Notes: a model not told the origin generated them from the sequence alone. A stretch of 41,193 nucleotides of DNA from Candidatus Falkowiibacteriota bacterium (GCA_018651725.1 JABIDK010000008.1:1-41193), one strand, 5' to 3'; counted from the first letter of the stretch, positions 7,251 to 15,322 are shown. Program-made: numbers and translations.

Positions 7251-8177
7251 TTAATCACCCAATATTTTCTCTATTATTGAATTCAACTCTTCTTCAGAGT
7301 AGAAATCTATTAATATTTTTCCGCTGTTTCCTTTTTTGCTAATTGTGACTTTTGTACCAAGTTCTCTTTGTAAACTTTCTTCTTTAGCTAAAATATTTGG
7401 GTCCTTTTTCAAAACTCTGGTATGTGTTTTAACAGCCACTTTCCTGGCTTCATCTTCTGTTTGTCGAGAAGTTAATTTGCTGTTAATAATTTTATTGAAA
7501 AGATTTCCTTGTTCACTGCTTGATAAAGACACTAGAGACCTTGACTGACTGGAGCTTAATTTTCCGTTTTCAATTGCATCTTGGATATTTTTTGGCAACT
7601 TTAAAAGCCTTAGAGTGTTACTTATAAAAGATCGGCTCTTGCCTACTTCTTTAGCTATTTTATCGTGAGTCATATCAAATTCATCTGCTAATCTTTTAAA
7701 AGACCTTGCTTCTTCTAAGGGGTTTAAGTCTGTTCTTTGTATATTCTCAATAATTGCCAAATGTAATTTTTCTAAATTATCCGCCTTTTTGATAATCACC
7801 GGGACATTTGTCATGCCAGCCAACTTGGAAGCTCTTAGCCTTCTTTCTCCGGCGATTAATTCATAGTTATCGTTGTCTGTTTTAGTAACAATAAGCGGTT
7901 GAAGAATCCCATGCTTTTTAATAGACGCACTTAAATCAGATAAGCTCTCTTTACTGAATTTTTCTCTGGGCTGATAAGGGTTTGGTTTTATTTTTTCTAT
8001 GTCCACAAACAACAGCCCAGCTCCGACATCTTTCGAAACAAAAACCAAAGAATCATCACCTTCTTTATTTTGCCCCAGGGCACTCTCTCTGGCTTCGCCA
8101 CTCACCTTGTCTTTTTTAATAATTTCCTTTTTAGGGATAAGAGAACTAAGCCCTCTTCCCAAACCAATTTTTTTCAT
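7251..8177 (-). CDS. parB: Chromosome-partitioning protein ParB
   Basis: A 308-residue ParB/Spo0J protein that binds parS, uses CTP to slide on DNA and works with ParA in chromosome segregation. Seen: N-terminal GLGRGLSSLIPKK, ParB-N domain with NPYQPR (about 76-81), the CTP-binding GERR box in AGERRLRASKLAGM, DLNPLEEA, a helix-turn-helix (MTHDKIAKEVGKSRSFISNT), and a C-terminal dimerisation domain. The gap to parA is 4 nt (operon). I see no canonical parS (TGTTTCACGTGAAACA) in the window. Confidence 0.95.
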   Translation of the reverse strand: MKKIGLGRGLSSLIPKKEIIKKDKVSGEARESALGQNKEGDDSLVFVSKDVGAGLLFVDIEKIKPNPYQPREKFSKESLSDLSASIKKHGILQPLIVTKTDNDNYELIAGERRLRASKLAGMTNVPVIIKKADNLEKLHLAIIENIQRTDLNPLEEARSFKRLADEFDMTHDKIAKEVGKSRSFISNTLRLLKLPKNIQDAIENGKLSSSQSRSLVSLSSSEQGNLFNKIINSKLTSRQTEDEARKVAVKTHTRVLKKDPNILAKEESLQRELGTKVTISKKGNSGKILIDFYSEEELNSIIEKILGD

Positions 8178-8181
8178 AATG

Positions 8182-8937
8182 TTATATATTTATATGATCT
8201 AATACTTCTTTGGCTAAACGCTCATAAGCTCTGGCTCCTTTGCTTCTTGGATCGTATTGCAGTATGGCCTGCCCGTAGCTGGGAGCTTCGGTAAGACGGA
8301 CATTTCTTGGAATAACTGAACGAAAAATTTTGAACGGAAAATTTTTATACATTTCATTCATTACTTCTCTAGATAAGCTATTTCTTTTATCGTACATTGT
8401 AATAACTGAACCCAAAATACCCAACTCAGGCTTTAAATTTTCCTGCACTAAATTAATAGTATTTAACAAACTTCCCAGTCCTTCCAAGGCATAATACTCA
8501 GCTTGAACCGGAATTAAAACCTGATCAGCTGCGACCAGTCCGTTTAAAGTCAAAAGATCCAGAGAAGGCGGACAGTCTATTATAATATAATCAAAACTGT
8601 TTTTTAACTCTAGAAGAACATTGCTCAAAACAAACTCTCTATTATCCTCATTAACCAGCTCAACTGTAGCTCCGGCTAAATCAGGAGAAGAAGGCATAAT
8701 CTTATGAGTAGGTATAAAAGAGTCAAGCACAATATCTTTAATATCAGCTTTATTCATTAAAGCTTCATAAGTGCTTTTTTCATAATTTTCAATTCCAAAA
8801 CCACTGGTAGCGTTAGCCTGAGGATCAAGATCAACAAGCAACACAAATTTGCCAAGCGCTGCCAAATACGCCGACAAATTAACGGCCGTGGTGGTCTTAC
8901 CCACCCCGCCCTTTTGATTAACAACCGCAATAATCAT
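8182..8937 (-). CDS. parA: Chromosome-partitioning ATPase ParA (Soj)
   Basis: A deviant Walker-A ATPase: IIAVVNQKGGVGKTTTAVNL at the N-terminus with KGGVGKTT, Walker A' VLLVDLDPQANAT, and IIDCPPSLDLLTLNGL. It forms the segregation motor with ParB. The frame is open to an ATG at 8973, with further ATGs at 8946 and 8937. I choose 8937 because it gives the usual start MIIAVVNQKGG and because the promoter -10 box (8945-8950) overlaps the 8946 codon. With that promoter, transcription starts at about the A of this ATG, so the mRNA is probably leaderless. Confidence 0.95.
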   Translation of the reverse strand: MIIAVVNQKGGVGKTTTAVNLSAYLAALGKFVLLVDLDPQANATSGFGIENYEKSTYEALMNKADIKDIVLDSFIPTHKIMPSSPDLAGATVELVNEDNREFVLSNVLLELKNSFDYIIIDCPPSLDLLTLNGLVAADQVLIPVQAEYYALEGLGSLLNTINLVQENLKPELGILGSVITMYDKRNSLSREVMNEMYKNFPFKIFRSVIPRNVRLTEAPSYGQAILQYDPRSKGARAYERLAKEVLDHINI

Positions 8938-8944
8938 ATTTATC

Positions 8945-8973
8945 ATTATACAGTATTTAATTAATTTTGACAA
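8945..8973 (-). promoter_or_regulatory. Promoter of parAB, leaderless type
   Basis: Reading the minus strand: TTGTCA (8968-8973), 17-nt spacer, TATAAT (8945-8950). The expected start point, 7-8 nt on, coincides with the parA ATG at 8937. The -35 overlaps the plus-strand TTGACA of the divergent tRNA-Leu promoter. Confidence 0.75.
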
Positions 8974-8993
8974 TTAAAGGAAAATATTATACT
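8967..8993 (+). promoter_or_regulatory. Candidate promoter of tRNA-Leu
   Basis: TTGACA (8967-8972), a 15-nt spacer and TATACT (8988-8993), with transcription expected near 9000, about 11 nt before the tRNA. The spacer is short. Its -35 shares bases with the parA -35 on the other strand. Confidence 0.5.
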
Positions 8994-9010
8994 TTAAATA
9001 TATACAATTA

Positions 9011-9097
9011 GCCTCGGTGGCGGAACTGGTAGACGCGCAGGATTCAAAATCCTGTTCTGGCAACAGAGTGAGAGTTCGATTCTCTCCCGAGGCACCA
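9011..9097 (+). tRNA. tRNA-Leu (CAA)
   Basis: Acceptor GCCTCGG pairs with CCGAGGC. Anticodon stem CAGGA/TCCTG holds loop TTCAAAA (anticodon CAA). A long variable arm marks it as class II; T arm GAGAGTTCGATTCTCTC; discriminator A and CCA encoded. Confidence 0.96.
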
Positions 9098-9132
9098 AAT
9101 ACATATAATACATATCACATGCTAACAGCACA

Positions 9133-9182
9133 AAAAAAGTACAACCAATATGCGCGGTCGCGCATATTGGTTGTACTTTTTT
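9133..9182. terminator. Perfect 23-bp hairpin, bidirectional terminator
   Basis: Arms 9133-9155 and 9160-9182 are perfectly complementary with a 4-nt GGTC loop and A/T-runs at both ends. It separates tRNA-Leu (plus) from yraN (minus), so it can terminate both. The stem is far longer than a terminator needs. Confidence 0.8.
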
Positions 9183-9224
9183 AATTTTATTTTTTAGTTT
9201 TTATTTTTAAATAATATTTTAAAT

Positions 9225-9593
9225 CTAAAAATATCTTATAGCGTTTTTAAAATGTCTTAAATTTATTTTTCTTGTTGAGTAATCTTTTTCTATGGTAACA
9301 ACATCTATTCTGCATTCTTTTTTAATTTTATTATCTAAAATATATTTTTCACTGGCTCTTAATATTTTTTGCTGTTTTTTTTGGTTAACTGACTCTTCCG
9401 GCAAACCAAATTTTCTACTACTTCTGGTTTTAACTTCAATAAAAATAATCTTGGATTTTAATTTGACGATTATATCTATTTCGCCATAATAATTTTTATA
9501 GTTTCTCTCCAGTATTTTATAACCATTATCTAAAAGGTATTTACAAACCACATCCTCCCCCCAATTCCCAAACCTCTGACTTTCATTCAACAT
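9225..9593 (-). CDS. YraN/UPF0102 family endonuclease-like protein
   Basis: A 122-residue member of the UPF0102 (YraN) family with the restriction-endonuclease-like fold. The core reads YYGEIDIIVKLKSKIIFIEVKTR, i.e. the E-(x)-D...E-V-K metal-site pattern, after GNWGEDVVCKYLLDNGYKILERNYKN. The frame extends to 9638 but the family start fits ATG 9593 (MLNESQRFGNWGED), which lies 1 nt after the stop of the upstream methyltransferase. The biological role of the family is uncertain; a DNA-processing role is inferred from the fold. No SD. Confidence 0.9.
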   Translation of the reverse strand: MLNESQRFGNWGEDVVCKYLLDNGYKILERNYKNYYGEIDIIVKLKSKIIFIEVKTRSSRKFGLPEESVNQKKQQKILRASEKYILDNKIKKECRIDVVTIEKDYSTRKINLRHFKNAIRYF

Positions 9594-9594
9594 A

Positions 9595-10146
9595 CTATTT
9601 TTCAAATAACATTCCAAAGTGATGTTTACCGGCGTCAAAATCTTCTGTTTGTTCTATGCCAAGCCTGTAAAGCATCATTTGAATATCTCTTTTATCAACT
9701 CTTAAATCAAGAGAAGGTCCCATAGCGGCGCTGGTTTTTTTCCAATCAATTACCAAAAGTTTACCTCCTTTTTTCATAAGCCGAATCGCTTCTTTTAAAA
9801 TTTCAAAGTGTTTTTGCGATTGAAATAAAATATTAACGAGGAGAGCCAAGTCAATAAAAGACGACCGAATATCTGTTGAGCCATACATCTCCAAATTAGA
9901 CCAAATCGGCCTCATATTATTAAGCCCCTCCATTTCGGTGCGCGTTTTAACATTTTGAAGAACAGACTTCCGGACATCAACCGCGTATACCAGTCCTTTA
10001 CCTCCAACCAAATGAGCTGCCGGGAAACAAAAATGACCATTATTCCCACACCCCAAATCAGCCACAATCATCCTCTCGGTAATCCCGACTTTCTCCAAAA
10101 TACTTTGCGCATTTAACAATTGGTTGCCACCATGAAATTGATTCAT
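9595..10146 (-). CDS. Class I SAM-dependent methyltransferase
   Basis: A 183-residue Rossmann methyltransferase. Motif I is VADLGCGNNGHFCFPAA (about 28-44), with the acidic residue ending strand 2 in YAVDVRKSVLQNVK (about 54-67), and a later LLVIDWKKT strand. This matches Methyltransf_11/31-type proteins with unknown substrate. It is cotranscribed with yraN (1 nt between stop and next start), so a nucleic-acid or ribosomal substrate is possible but not shown. No SD. Confidence 0.8.
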   Translation of the reverse strand: MNQFHGGNQLLNAQSILEKVGITERMIVADLGCGNNGHFCFPAAHLVGGKGLVYAVDVRKSVLQNVKTRTEMEGLNNMRPIWSNLEMYGSTDIRSSFIDLALLVNILFQSQKHFEILKEAIRLMKKGGKLLVIDWKKTSAAMGPSLDLRVDKRDIQMMLYRLGIEQTEDFDAGKHHFGMLFEK

Positions 10147-10157
10147 AATACACCGTC

Positions 10158-10240
10158 GTCATCCTGAACTTGTTTCAGGATCTCGTTTGTTTATTAAAAT
10201 TTATTTATTCTCCGAGATTCTGAAATAAATTCAGAATGAC
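10158..10240. repeat. Imperfect inverted-repeat element beside the envelope cassette
   Basis: Arms 10158-10185 and 10213-10240 are inverted repeats matching at 24 of 28 positions. All four differences are C/T or A/G transitions that keep G-U pairing in RNA. The sequence family GTCAT(C/T)CTGAA...TTCAG resembles short dispersed palindromic elements of many bacterial genomes. It sits at the left edge of the SD-bearing cassette. Confidence 0.6.
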
Positions 10241-10310
10241 AAAAATTTAAATAATACTTTGTCAATATAAATTATATATATTTTTATAATACCATAAATT
10301 TAAAAAAAGA

Positions 10311-10350
10311 AAAAGGACGGGTTCTGATTTTATCAGAATTCCGTCCTTTT
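10311..10350. terminator. Terminator at the 3' end of the membrane-protein operon
   Basis: AAAAGGACGG (10311-10320) pairs with CCGTCCTTTT (10341-10350), with an inner TTCTGA/TCAGAA stem. On the minus strand it ends in a T-rich tail after the 10376-11530 gene. Confidence 0.75.
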
Positions 10351-10375
10351 GTGATGTATTTTTTATGCTCCCTCA

Positions 10376-11530
10376 TCAAGAGAGTTTATTTTTTGCCTCC
10401 TTTGTAATACGAACGACCCAAGGCCACTCATTTTGTATTTTATCAAAGAGAAGCGACCAACTGCCAATTCTCTTTGGTTTATTTTTGGCAATCTTTCTTT
10501 TTTCCTCCTCAATCGCCTGCAGTCTTTTTATTTTCGACTGCAACAGCCTGTCAGCATTTTGTACTTTCGTACCTTTTACCAACACGCTGTTAATTTTTTT
10601 AATTTCATTCTTCATCTTCTCTGCCTCCCCGACAAGATCAACGTTCTTCTCCCTTGCCCGAACAGACATTGCCATAGCCTGATTTGTCTCAATTATCGAG
10701 ACAATCCGCTCCCCGGAAAGATCTCCGGTAAGCATAAGTACCATGGCCGGCACGGCCATAATCATGTAGTAGACCATACCAACACAAATCAGCCGGTACA
10801 TCCACCTTTGTCTCCATGGAGAATCTTTCCAAAAAACAAAAGTGAATACAATTTGACCAACCATATAAAACACCAAAGGCCAAATAGCAATCGCCCAGTT
10901 CGGGTCTCCTTTTGACAGAAAAAACCAATTTCCTGTCTTAAGAAAATTATCATAGGCGCCAAGAGCAACCAAGATAACAAAAGCAATCGGAAGTGCTAGC
11001 CAATGCTGGTGGCGAGGGTAATATGTGCAAGTCCAAAACACCCCAAGGAAAACCATGTAAAAACCTATACACATGGATGCCTGCGCCTGGTAACCCTTAA
11101 TCATTTTCGCTGCTTGATCGGGGTTAAGGTTACTTTGGTCAACAAATGATCCGACAAACGGATGAACTACCATAGCGATTATGAAGGGATACAATAATAG
11201 CACAAGTGCTAATTCGGCCCCTTCAAATCTGTTATGAACAACAAAATAGTAGGCAATCCATATAATTATCAATAAAAATGATCGAGCATAAACTTCTTGC
11301 GTGCCCGTCATCTTATCAACAATTTCATGACCAAAATATGCCACCAAAAGAGGGATAGTCACAATAATCAGGACACCAAATACTCTAATTGCTAAATTTG
11401 GCAAATGAATCTTCATAAAATCCCAAAGAGACACTCCTTCTTCAATTTTAAGTTTTGCAATATATGGCCACAAAAATTTAGCGGCCATAAACAATACAGC
11501 AATTGCTATCAATACACTATCTATATTCAT
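10376..11530 (-). CDS. Polytopic membrane protein with C-terminal coiled coil, unknown family
   Basis: A 384-residue protein with about eight hydrophobic segments (roughly 3-22, 47-67, 83-100, 105-126, 152-170, 177-193, 211-232, 246-267), followed by a charged coiled-coil region (about 283-350, Lys/Glu-rich heptads) and a short amphipathic end. I recognise no family; possible aromatic or charged channel residues do not point to a known transporter. It is the last of three minus-strand genes; its ATG follows AAGGAG at a 7-nt spacing, and the upstream stop is only 2 nt away. Probably a subunit of an envelope complex with its two operon partners. Confidence 0.8.
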   Translation of the reverse strand: MNIDSVLIAIAVLFMAAKFLWPYIAKLKIEEGVSLWDFMKIHLPNLAIRVFGVLIIVTIPLLVAYFGHEIVDKMTGTQEVYARSFLLIIIWIAYYFVVHNRFEGAELALVLLLYPFIIAMVVHPFVGSFVDQSNLNPDQAAKMIKGYQAQASMCIGFYMVFLGVFWTCTYYPRHQHWLALPIAFVILVALGAYDNFLKTGNWFFLSKGDPNWAIAIWPLVFYMVGQIVFTFVFWKDSPWRQRWMYRLICVGMVYYMIMAVPAMVLMLTGDLSGERIVSIIETNQAMAMSVRAREKNVDLVGEAEKMKNEIKKINSVLVKGTKVQNADRLLQSKIKRLQAIEEEKRKIAKNKPKRIGSWSLLFDKIQNEWPWVVRITKEAKNKLS

Positions 11531-11532
11531 TT

Positions 11533-12285
11533 TTACTCTCCTTGTTTCTTTGAAAAGTTACCGCCAAAGCCAGTAACAAACCTGAAAAACTCTTTAGTGG
11601 CGTTAATTGTCCGATCGATATCTTCTTTATCCTCTTGGGTAAACAATTCTTGAGAAAAATTATCATCAACCAAAAATGTTTTTTTAAAAAAATTCGAGGT
11701 TGATTTTGAAAGCTGAGAAGATTTTTCTAACTCTTCCTTTTCCTTCGACGCCTTTTTCGACTCAGGTTTTGGCAAGTCCTTCAATGTTGTAGCTTTTGCC
11801 GGGACTTTTTCCTTTTTGACATAGGAGACCCTTACTATAACTGGCGAAAGTTTAGCATCGTCAAAACGACCACTGCCGGTTTTAACCATATCACCGCTAA
11901 AGTGGTCAAAACAAAGCTTGTTGTACTTTACTTTTAACACAACCTTCCCTTTGGTCGGTGTCGGCAAATACGACAAAGCCGAGCCTAATCTTTTCTCCTC
12001 ACCATCATTGTACTGAACAGTAATAAAAAAAACTTTGCTCCAGGGAGACTTTGTTCCGCCTATTCCTTTTGAAACAGAACGAAATGTAAAAAATCCGCTA
12101 GCGTCGAAAAGAGCTACGTCCCCGTTCACAGGGAATGTTTTTTCAACAAAAACATATTCTCCGCTATATTTCACGGAAAATACATCTTCAGCTTCTCCTG
12201 TCTTCCAACCATTATAACAATTCCACAAAAAATATGCGGTTAAAGCTATAATAATCCCGATAATTCGTTTCTTATTTGTAGTCAT
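11533..12285 (-). CDS. Single-pass membrane protein, unknown family
   Basis: A 250-residue protein with one N-terminal membrane helix (about 8-23, IIGIIIALTAYFLWN) followed by a globular, beta-rich region (about 30-155, many Val/Phe/Gly strands) and a Lys/Glu/Ser-rich, probably flexible tail (about 157-250). The helix lacks a clear cleavage site, so it should remain anchored. No family is recognised. The start ATG follows AGGAG with 7-nt spacing; the upstream gene stops 9 nt away. Together with the flanking genes it may form a membrane complex. Confidence 0.78.
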   Translation of the reverse strand: MTTNKKRIIGIIIALTAYFLWNCYNGWKTGEAEDVFSVKYSGEYVFVEKTFPVNGDVALFDASGFFTFRSVSKGIGGTKSPWSKVFFITVQYNDGEEKRLGSALSYLPTPTKGKVVLKVKYNKLCFDHFSGDMVKTGSGRFDDAKLSPVIVRVSYVKKEKVPAKATTLKDLPKPESKKASKEKEELEKSSQLSKSTSNFFKKTFLVDDNFSQELFTQEDKEDIDRTINATKEFFRFVTGFGGNFSKKQGE

Positions 12286-12294
12286 TGTTAACTC

Positions 12295-13434
12295 CTATTT
12301 CTTCTTTTTGCTAGTTAATCCCTGGACAAACCCAAGAAATGCACTTCCAGCAAGATCAACTGCGAAGTAATCTGTTAATTTGATTCCTCCGCCGCCTTTT
12401 TTATCTGTCTTTTTCTTATACTCTTTTTTGGCATTTTCAATCCATTCCCAAGCCATGCTTGGAACAAGAATCAAAAGAGTTAACAAATAAACCGGTAAAA
12501 ATATAATTGCGAGAAACAACTTGCCACAAACTGCTTCAACCCTACCGTATTCTACTGGTTTACGTTTCTTAACAAAAGATTTGACAACACCTAGCCCTTC
12601 AAGATAAAAATCTTCATCATCTTGATCGGGAAGTAACTTATACAGCCCTTCCATAAGTTCGTCTGGGATAGACTCATTTTCTTTCTGGGTTTCTACGGGC
12701 TTGTACTGCATTGTAAGTCCGCGGTTTTTTTTAACATAGTAACTATGGTCTTGAAAAAGATCTATTAATCCAAGCCCAAGTACTATTAGTAACGCAATAC
12801 CGCCAACAACAATTACAGCACTTGGATATAAATTTTTATCGGTATATTCTTCAATAACTGCTGTCCCAAGAGAAGCAACACCAATAAAAATAACAACCCA
12901 TAAAAGCATACTATGAATGTCATAGGTAAAAAAAATAAAAAACAAAACTCCAAAGAACAATAAACTTAACAGAAATTTCTTTAAATTCATTTGTTCTTTT
13001 AATGGAAAAACCGGTCTAATCCAAAACCAACTCAAAGTACCAGAAAGAAAAATATCGAACAATACTTTATCTTCCAATGAAAATGCCAGCCAGTAAATAA
13101 AGCTAAGCATCCCTATCGCCGCAAAAAGCATCAAGGCTCTTTTCCAAAATCCTCGCTTTCGTCCTTCGCGAACAACTTCTGTCTTCTTCTTTCCGTCAAG
13201 ACCAATATGAGGAATATCTATAAAGGCATCCTTACCTTTATACTTTCCTTTTTGCGATTTTGTGACTACCTGTGTTTCGTCGTCCCATCTTTTTGGCTTA
13301 AGCTTATCAAAAAAGCACATAACTGTAATGTAAACTGTTTCTAACAGATCTTTCACTTTTAGCTTAAGCTTACCAAAAAAATATCTAATCAACGGAAAAG
13401 TCATTTTCAATCCACTTCTTATTTTTAATATCAT
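12295..13434 (-). CDS. Polytopic membrane protein, unknown family
   Basis: A 379-residue protein: an N-terminal amphipathic/charged part (1-95), then membrane segments at about 99-119, 124-144, 153-171, 175-194 and 204-226, a soluble loop (about 227-303, acidic around PDQDDEDF) and a last segment at about 305-329. The tail is very basic (KKEYKKKTDKKGGGG...TSKKKK). No family recognised. It is the first gene of the minus operon. Its start follows GGAGG and lies below a clear promoter (TTGACA-17-TATAAA at 13458-13486). It diverges from the secreted-protein operon at 13801. Confidence 0.78.
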   Translation of the reverse strand: MILKIRSGLKMTFPLIRYFFGKLKLKVKDLLETVYITVMCFFDKLKPKRWDDETQVVTKSQKGKYKGKDAFIDIPHIGLDGKKKTEVVREGRKRGFWKRALMLFAAIGMLSFIYWLAFSLEDKVLFDIFLSGTLSWFWIRPVFPLKEQMNLKKFLLSLLFFGVLFFIFFTYDIHSMLLWVVIFIGVASLGTAVIEEYTDKNLYPSAVIVVGGIALLIVLGLGLIDLFQDHSYYVKKNRGLTMQYKPVETQKENESIPDELMEGLYKLLPDQDDEDFYLEGLGVVKSFVKKRKPVEYGRVEAVCGKLFLAIIFLPVYLLTLLILVPSMAWEWIENAKKEYKKKTDKKGGGGIKLTDYFAVDLAGSAFLGFVQGLTSKKKK

Positions 13435-13800
13435 CTTTTTTCCTCCAGTATGTTAAGTTTATATGTTAATATAATTAAATTGTCAAAGTCCACCCTTGGA
13501 ATTTACCTAAATCTAGGCAAAAGCTTACTCAAGGTTAATAAAAAAGTATAGCATATTTTGGCGTTTTTGTCAATGGAAATTACTAAATTTCTCTTGACAT
13601 TTTCTGTAATTGTGCTAATCTGCCTTGAAGTCATAAATTGTAAAAAATATGGCTTTTCCGGTCATTGACAATAAAATTTATACAATAGGAGGTGTAAATA
13701 CATACAACAAACAGTAAAGGAGCAAAAGAGCGTCTTTGAGTTTTTATTGGAAAAATTTAAAGATAAAGATTAATTTTTTTCATTAAAAAGGAGAAAAGCA
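13435..13800. other. Divergent regulatory region of the envelope cassette
   Basis: This 366-nt gene-free stretch carries the minus promoter at 13458-13486. On the plus side there are TTGACA at 13594-13599 without a good -10, two SD-like blocks (AGGAGG at 13687-13692, AAAGGAG at 13716-13722), and the true AAGGAG of the gene at 13801. From 13702 an open frame of 23 codons runs to TAA at 13771-13773, but its first codon is ATA; it may be a decayed or unusual leader peptide. No tRNA or repeat is seen. Confidence 0.5.
13458..13486 (-). promoter_or_regulatory. Promoter of the minus-strand membrane operon
   Basis: On the minus strand, TTGACA (13481-13486), 17-nt spacer, TATAAA (13458-13463). Transcription would start near 13451, leaving a leader of about 17 nt with GGAGG before ATG 13434. 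Confidence 0.75.
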
Positions 13801-14442
13801 ATGAAAAAAATGATACCGATTTTAGCAGTAATTTTTTTATTTTTTACCCTACCGGCTATGGCTTGTGACCCAGATGATCCAAATTGTGAACAGGAAGATT
13901 CGGCTGGCTATATTGGCGGAAAACAATGGGATTATCTGTCTCATGATACCTATCGAACAGTCGATCCCCACGGAGTCCAAACACTTGGAAAAACTCACGG
14001 GGGTCAACGTGCCAACGGCTGGGCCAATCCCGGCTACTCAGGTGACATTGAAATGAAAAAATCTCAGTTTGACACCTGGGATGAAACTATTACTTTTACT
14101 GACGACTCTGGATCGGCTAATCATTACGGCGAGACTTACTCAAGCGACCATGCCTGGGGAAGCGTTAATAAAGATTGCGATTTAAAGTTGACAACCGACA
14201 ATGAACAACGCGGAAAAACAACCACGGATTACACAGCCAATACAATGTATGGGGGACAAAATATAACAACCCGTTCAAGTGCTGACGTAATGGGTGTTCC
14301 AGGCACGGTTGGAGCAAAGCTTGTCAACGACCAGTTCCATGGTTATTACCAAGAAAAAAATAACGGCTCCTGGCAGGGAGGCTACAGTCACACTAATAGT
14401 CAGTTGGAAATTGGCACACCATTGCCAGACCCAGCCCCCTAA
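13801..14442 (+). CDS. Secreted Gly/Thr/Asp-rich protein, unknown family
   Basis: A 213-residue protein with a signal peptide (about 1-21, cut after PAMA, leaving an N-terminal Cys-Asp). The Cys at +1 resembles a lipoprotein site, but the -2 Met makes this doubtful. The mature part is rich in Gly, Thr, Ser, Asp and aromatic residues and has no hydrophobic helix; repeated polar strands suggest a beta-structure or surface-exposed fibre. I recognise no family. The ATG follows AAGGAG. It is the first gene of a plus operon, divergent from the membrane operon; the next gene is 151 nt on, after a structured spacer. Confidence 0.75.
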   Translation: MKKMIPILAVIFLFFTLPAMACDPDDPNCEQEDSAGYIGGKQWDYLSHDTYRTVDPHGVQTLGKTHGGQRANGWANPGYSGDIEMKKSQFDTWDETITFTDDSGSANHYGETYSSDHAWGSVNKDCDLKLTTDNEQRGKTTTDYTANTMYGGQNITTRSSADVMGVPGTVGAKLVNDQFHGYYQEKNNGSWQGGYSHTNSQLEIGTPLPDPAP

Positions 14443-14453
14443 CACTATAACTG

Positions 14454-14520
14454 ACCCCGGAAAGTATGACTTGTTTTATTAAGTTATACTTTCCACTAAC
14501 CTTCCATAGGTTCCGGGTAA
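14454..14520 (+). promoter_or_regulatory. Structured intergenic RNA element
   Basis: GGAAAGTATGACTT (14459-14472) pairs with AAGTTATACTTTCC (14481-14494) with one G-U and an 8-nt loop. An alternative outer pairing joins ACCCCGGAA (about 14454-14462) with TTCCGGGT (about 14512-14519) and competes for the same bases. There is no T-run, so it may be a processing, stabilising or attenuation element between the first and second genes. Confidence 0.45.
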
Positions 14521-14593
14521 AAACTCGGACCTGTATTTACTCGGAGCCTGTTGAATGAAAACACCGAAAATCTTAAACAAAAGGAGAAAAACA

Positions 14594-15307
14594 ATGAAAA
14601 AAATATGTTGTATATTATTTGTTATGTGTTACATGCTATATGTTACATGTTCATGGGCGCAAAGTGTTGATACCTCAACATCAACCCAACAAGGACAATC
14701 TCTTACTTACGCTCCACAAAGTGAATCTACAGCGTTTCCATCAGTTGTTCCGCCAGGACTTTTGAGTCCTGCTGGAGGATACTTCCTTGATCCTAGGCAA
14801 TTTACCGGAAATATCTGGGACCCAAGAATGTTTGTTTATAGCAAACGAACATTTTTAAGAAAAGAGTTAATAGAAATCGCGGGGAATGAAGAATATATTT
14901 TAGACCCAAACCCAAATAATATTTCCACAGATTATACAGCATCAAAAAACATTACTGTTTATGTTATGGAATCGATGCCTGCCCCTGGGAAATATTATCC
15001 TTTATGGCCAACATTTACCGGAAAAAATCATAAAATTGCACCGACCCCCGGTCTTCTCTGCGCGATGTTAATCGCGTCAATGGATAAAGGAGCTAATGTA
15101 TTTCTAGTTATGGCTTATGGTGGAGACAAAGAGTTTCACGCTACAAGTATTGGAGCATCAGGGTCTGGTACAGCAAGTTGGATCGCTAATTCAGCCAAAG
15201 AGGTTTTTAACACCTTGGCAGGAACCCTAGGCATTACCGGGATTAAATCTAAACAGCCTGAAACCGGCTGGTTTCATGGTCAACCATTCCGCTATTCACC
15301 TAACTAA
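14594..15307 (+). CDS. Secreted protein, unknown family
   Basis: A 237-residue protein with a signal peptide (MKKICCILFVMCYMLYVTC, cut after SWA). An in-frame ATG at 14555 exists, but I choose 14594 because it is preceded by AAAAGGAG at the right distance and gives a normal signal peptide. The mature part begins with a Ser/Thr/Gln-rich linker, then a globular region with PxxP-type loops (FPSVVPPGLLSPAGGYF) and a Gly-rich stretch (GASGSGTASWIA). No known domain. It lies between a secreted protein and an OmpA-like lipoprotein, so a role in the envelope or surface is the best inference. Confidence 0.75.
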   Translation: MKKICCILFVMCYMLYVTCSWAQSVDTSTSTQQGQSLTYAPQSESTAFPSVVPPGLLSPAGGYFLDPRQFTGNIWDPRMFVYSKRTFLRKELIEIAGNEEYILDPNPNNISTDYTASKNITVYVMESMPAPGKYYPLWPTFTGKNHKIAPTPGLLCAMLIASMDKGANVFLVMAYGGDKEFHATSIGASGSGTASWIANSAKEVFNTLAGTLGITGIKSKQPETGWFHGQPFRYSPN

Positions 15308-15322
15308 ATCTGGAGAAAAAAG

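Noticed and set aside
7251..8937. parS site near parAB
   Set aside because: No TGTTTCACGTGAAACA-like 16-mer was found by eye in the window; it may be elsewhere or diverged.
8938..8973. Upstream starts of parA at 8946 and 8973
   Set aside because: The 8946 codon overlaps the -10 box and 8973 lies at the -35, so both are upstream of the expected transcript.
10433..10928. Overlapping frames on both strands within the membrane-protein gene
   Set aside because: They lie within the well-supported gene at 10376-11530 and show no coding signal of their own.
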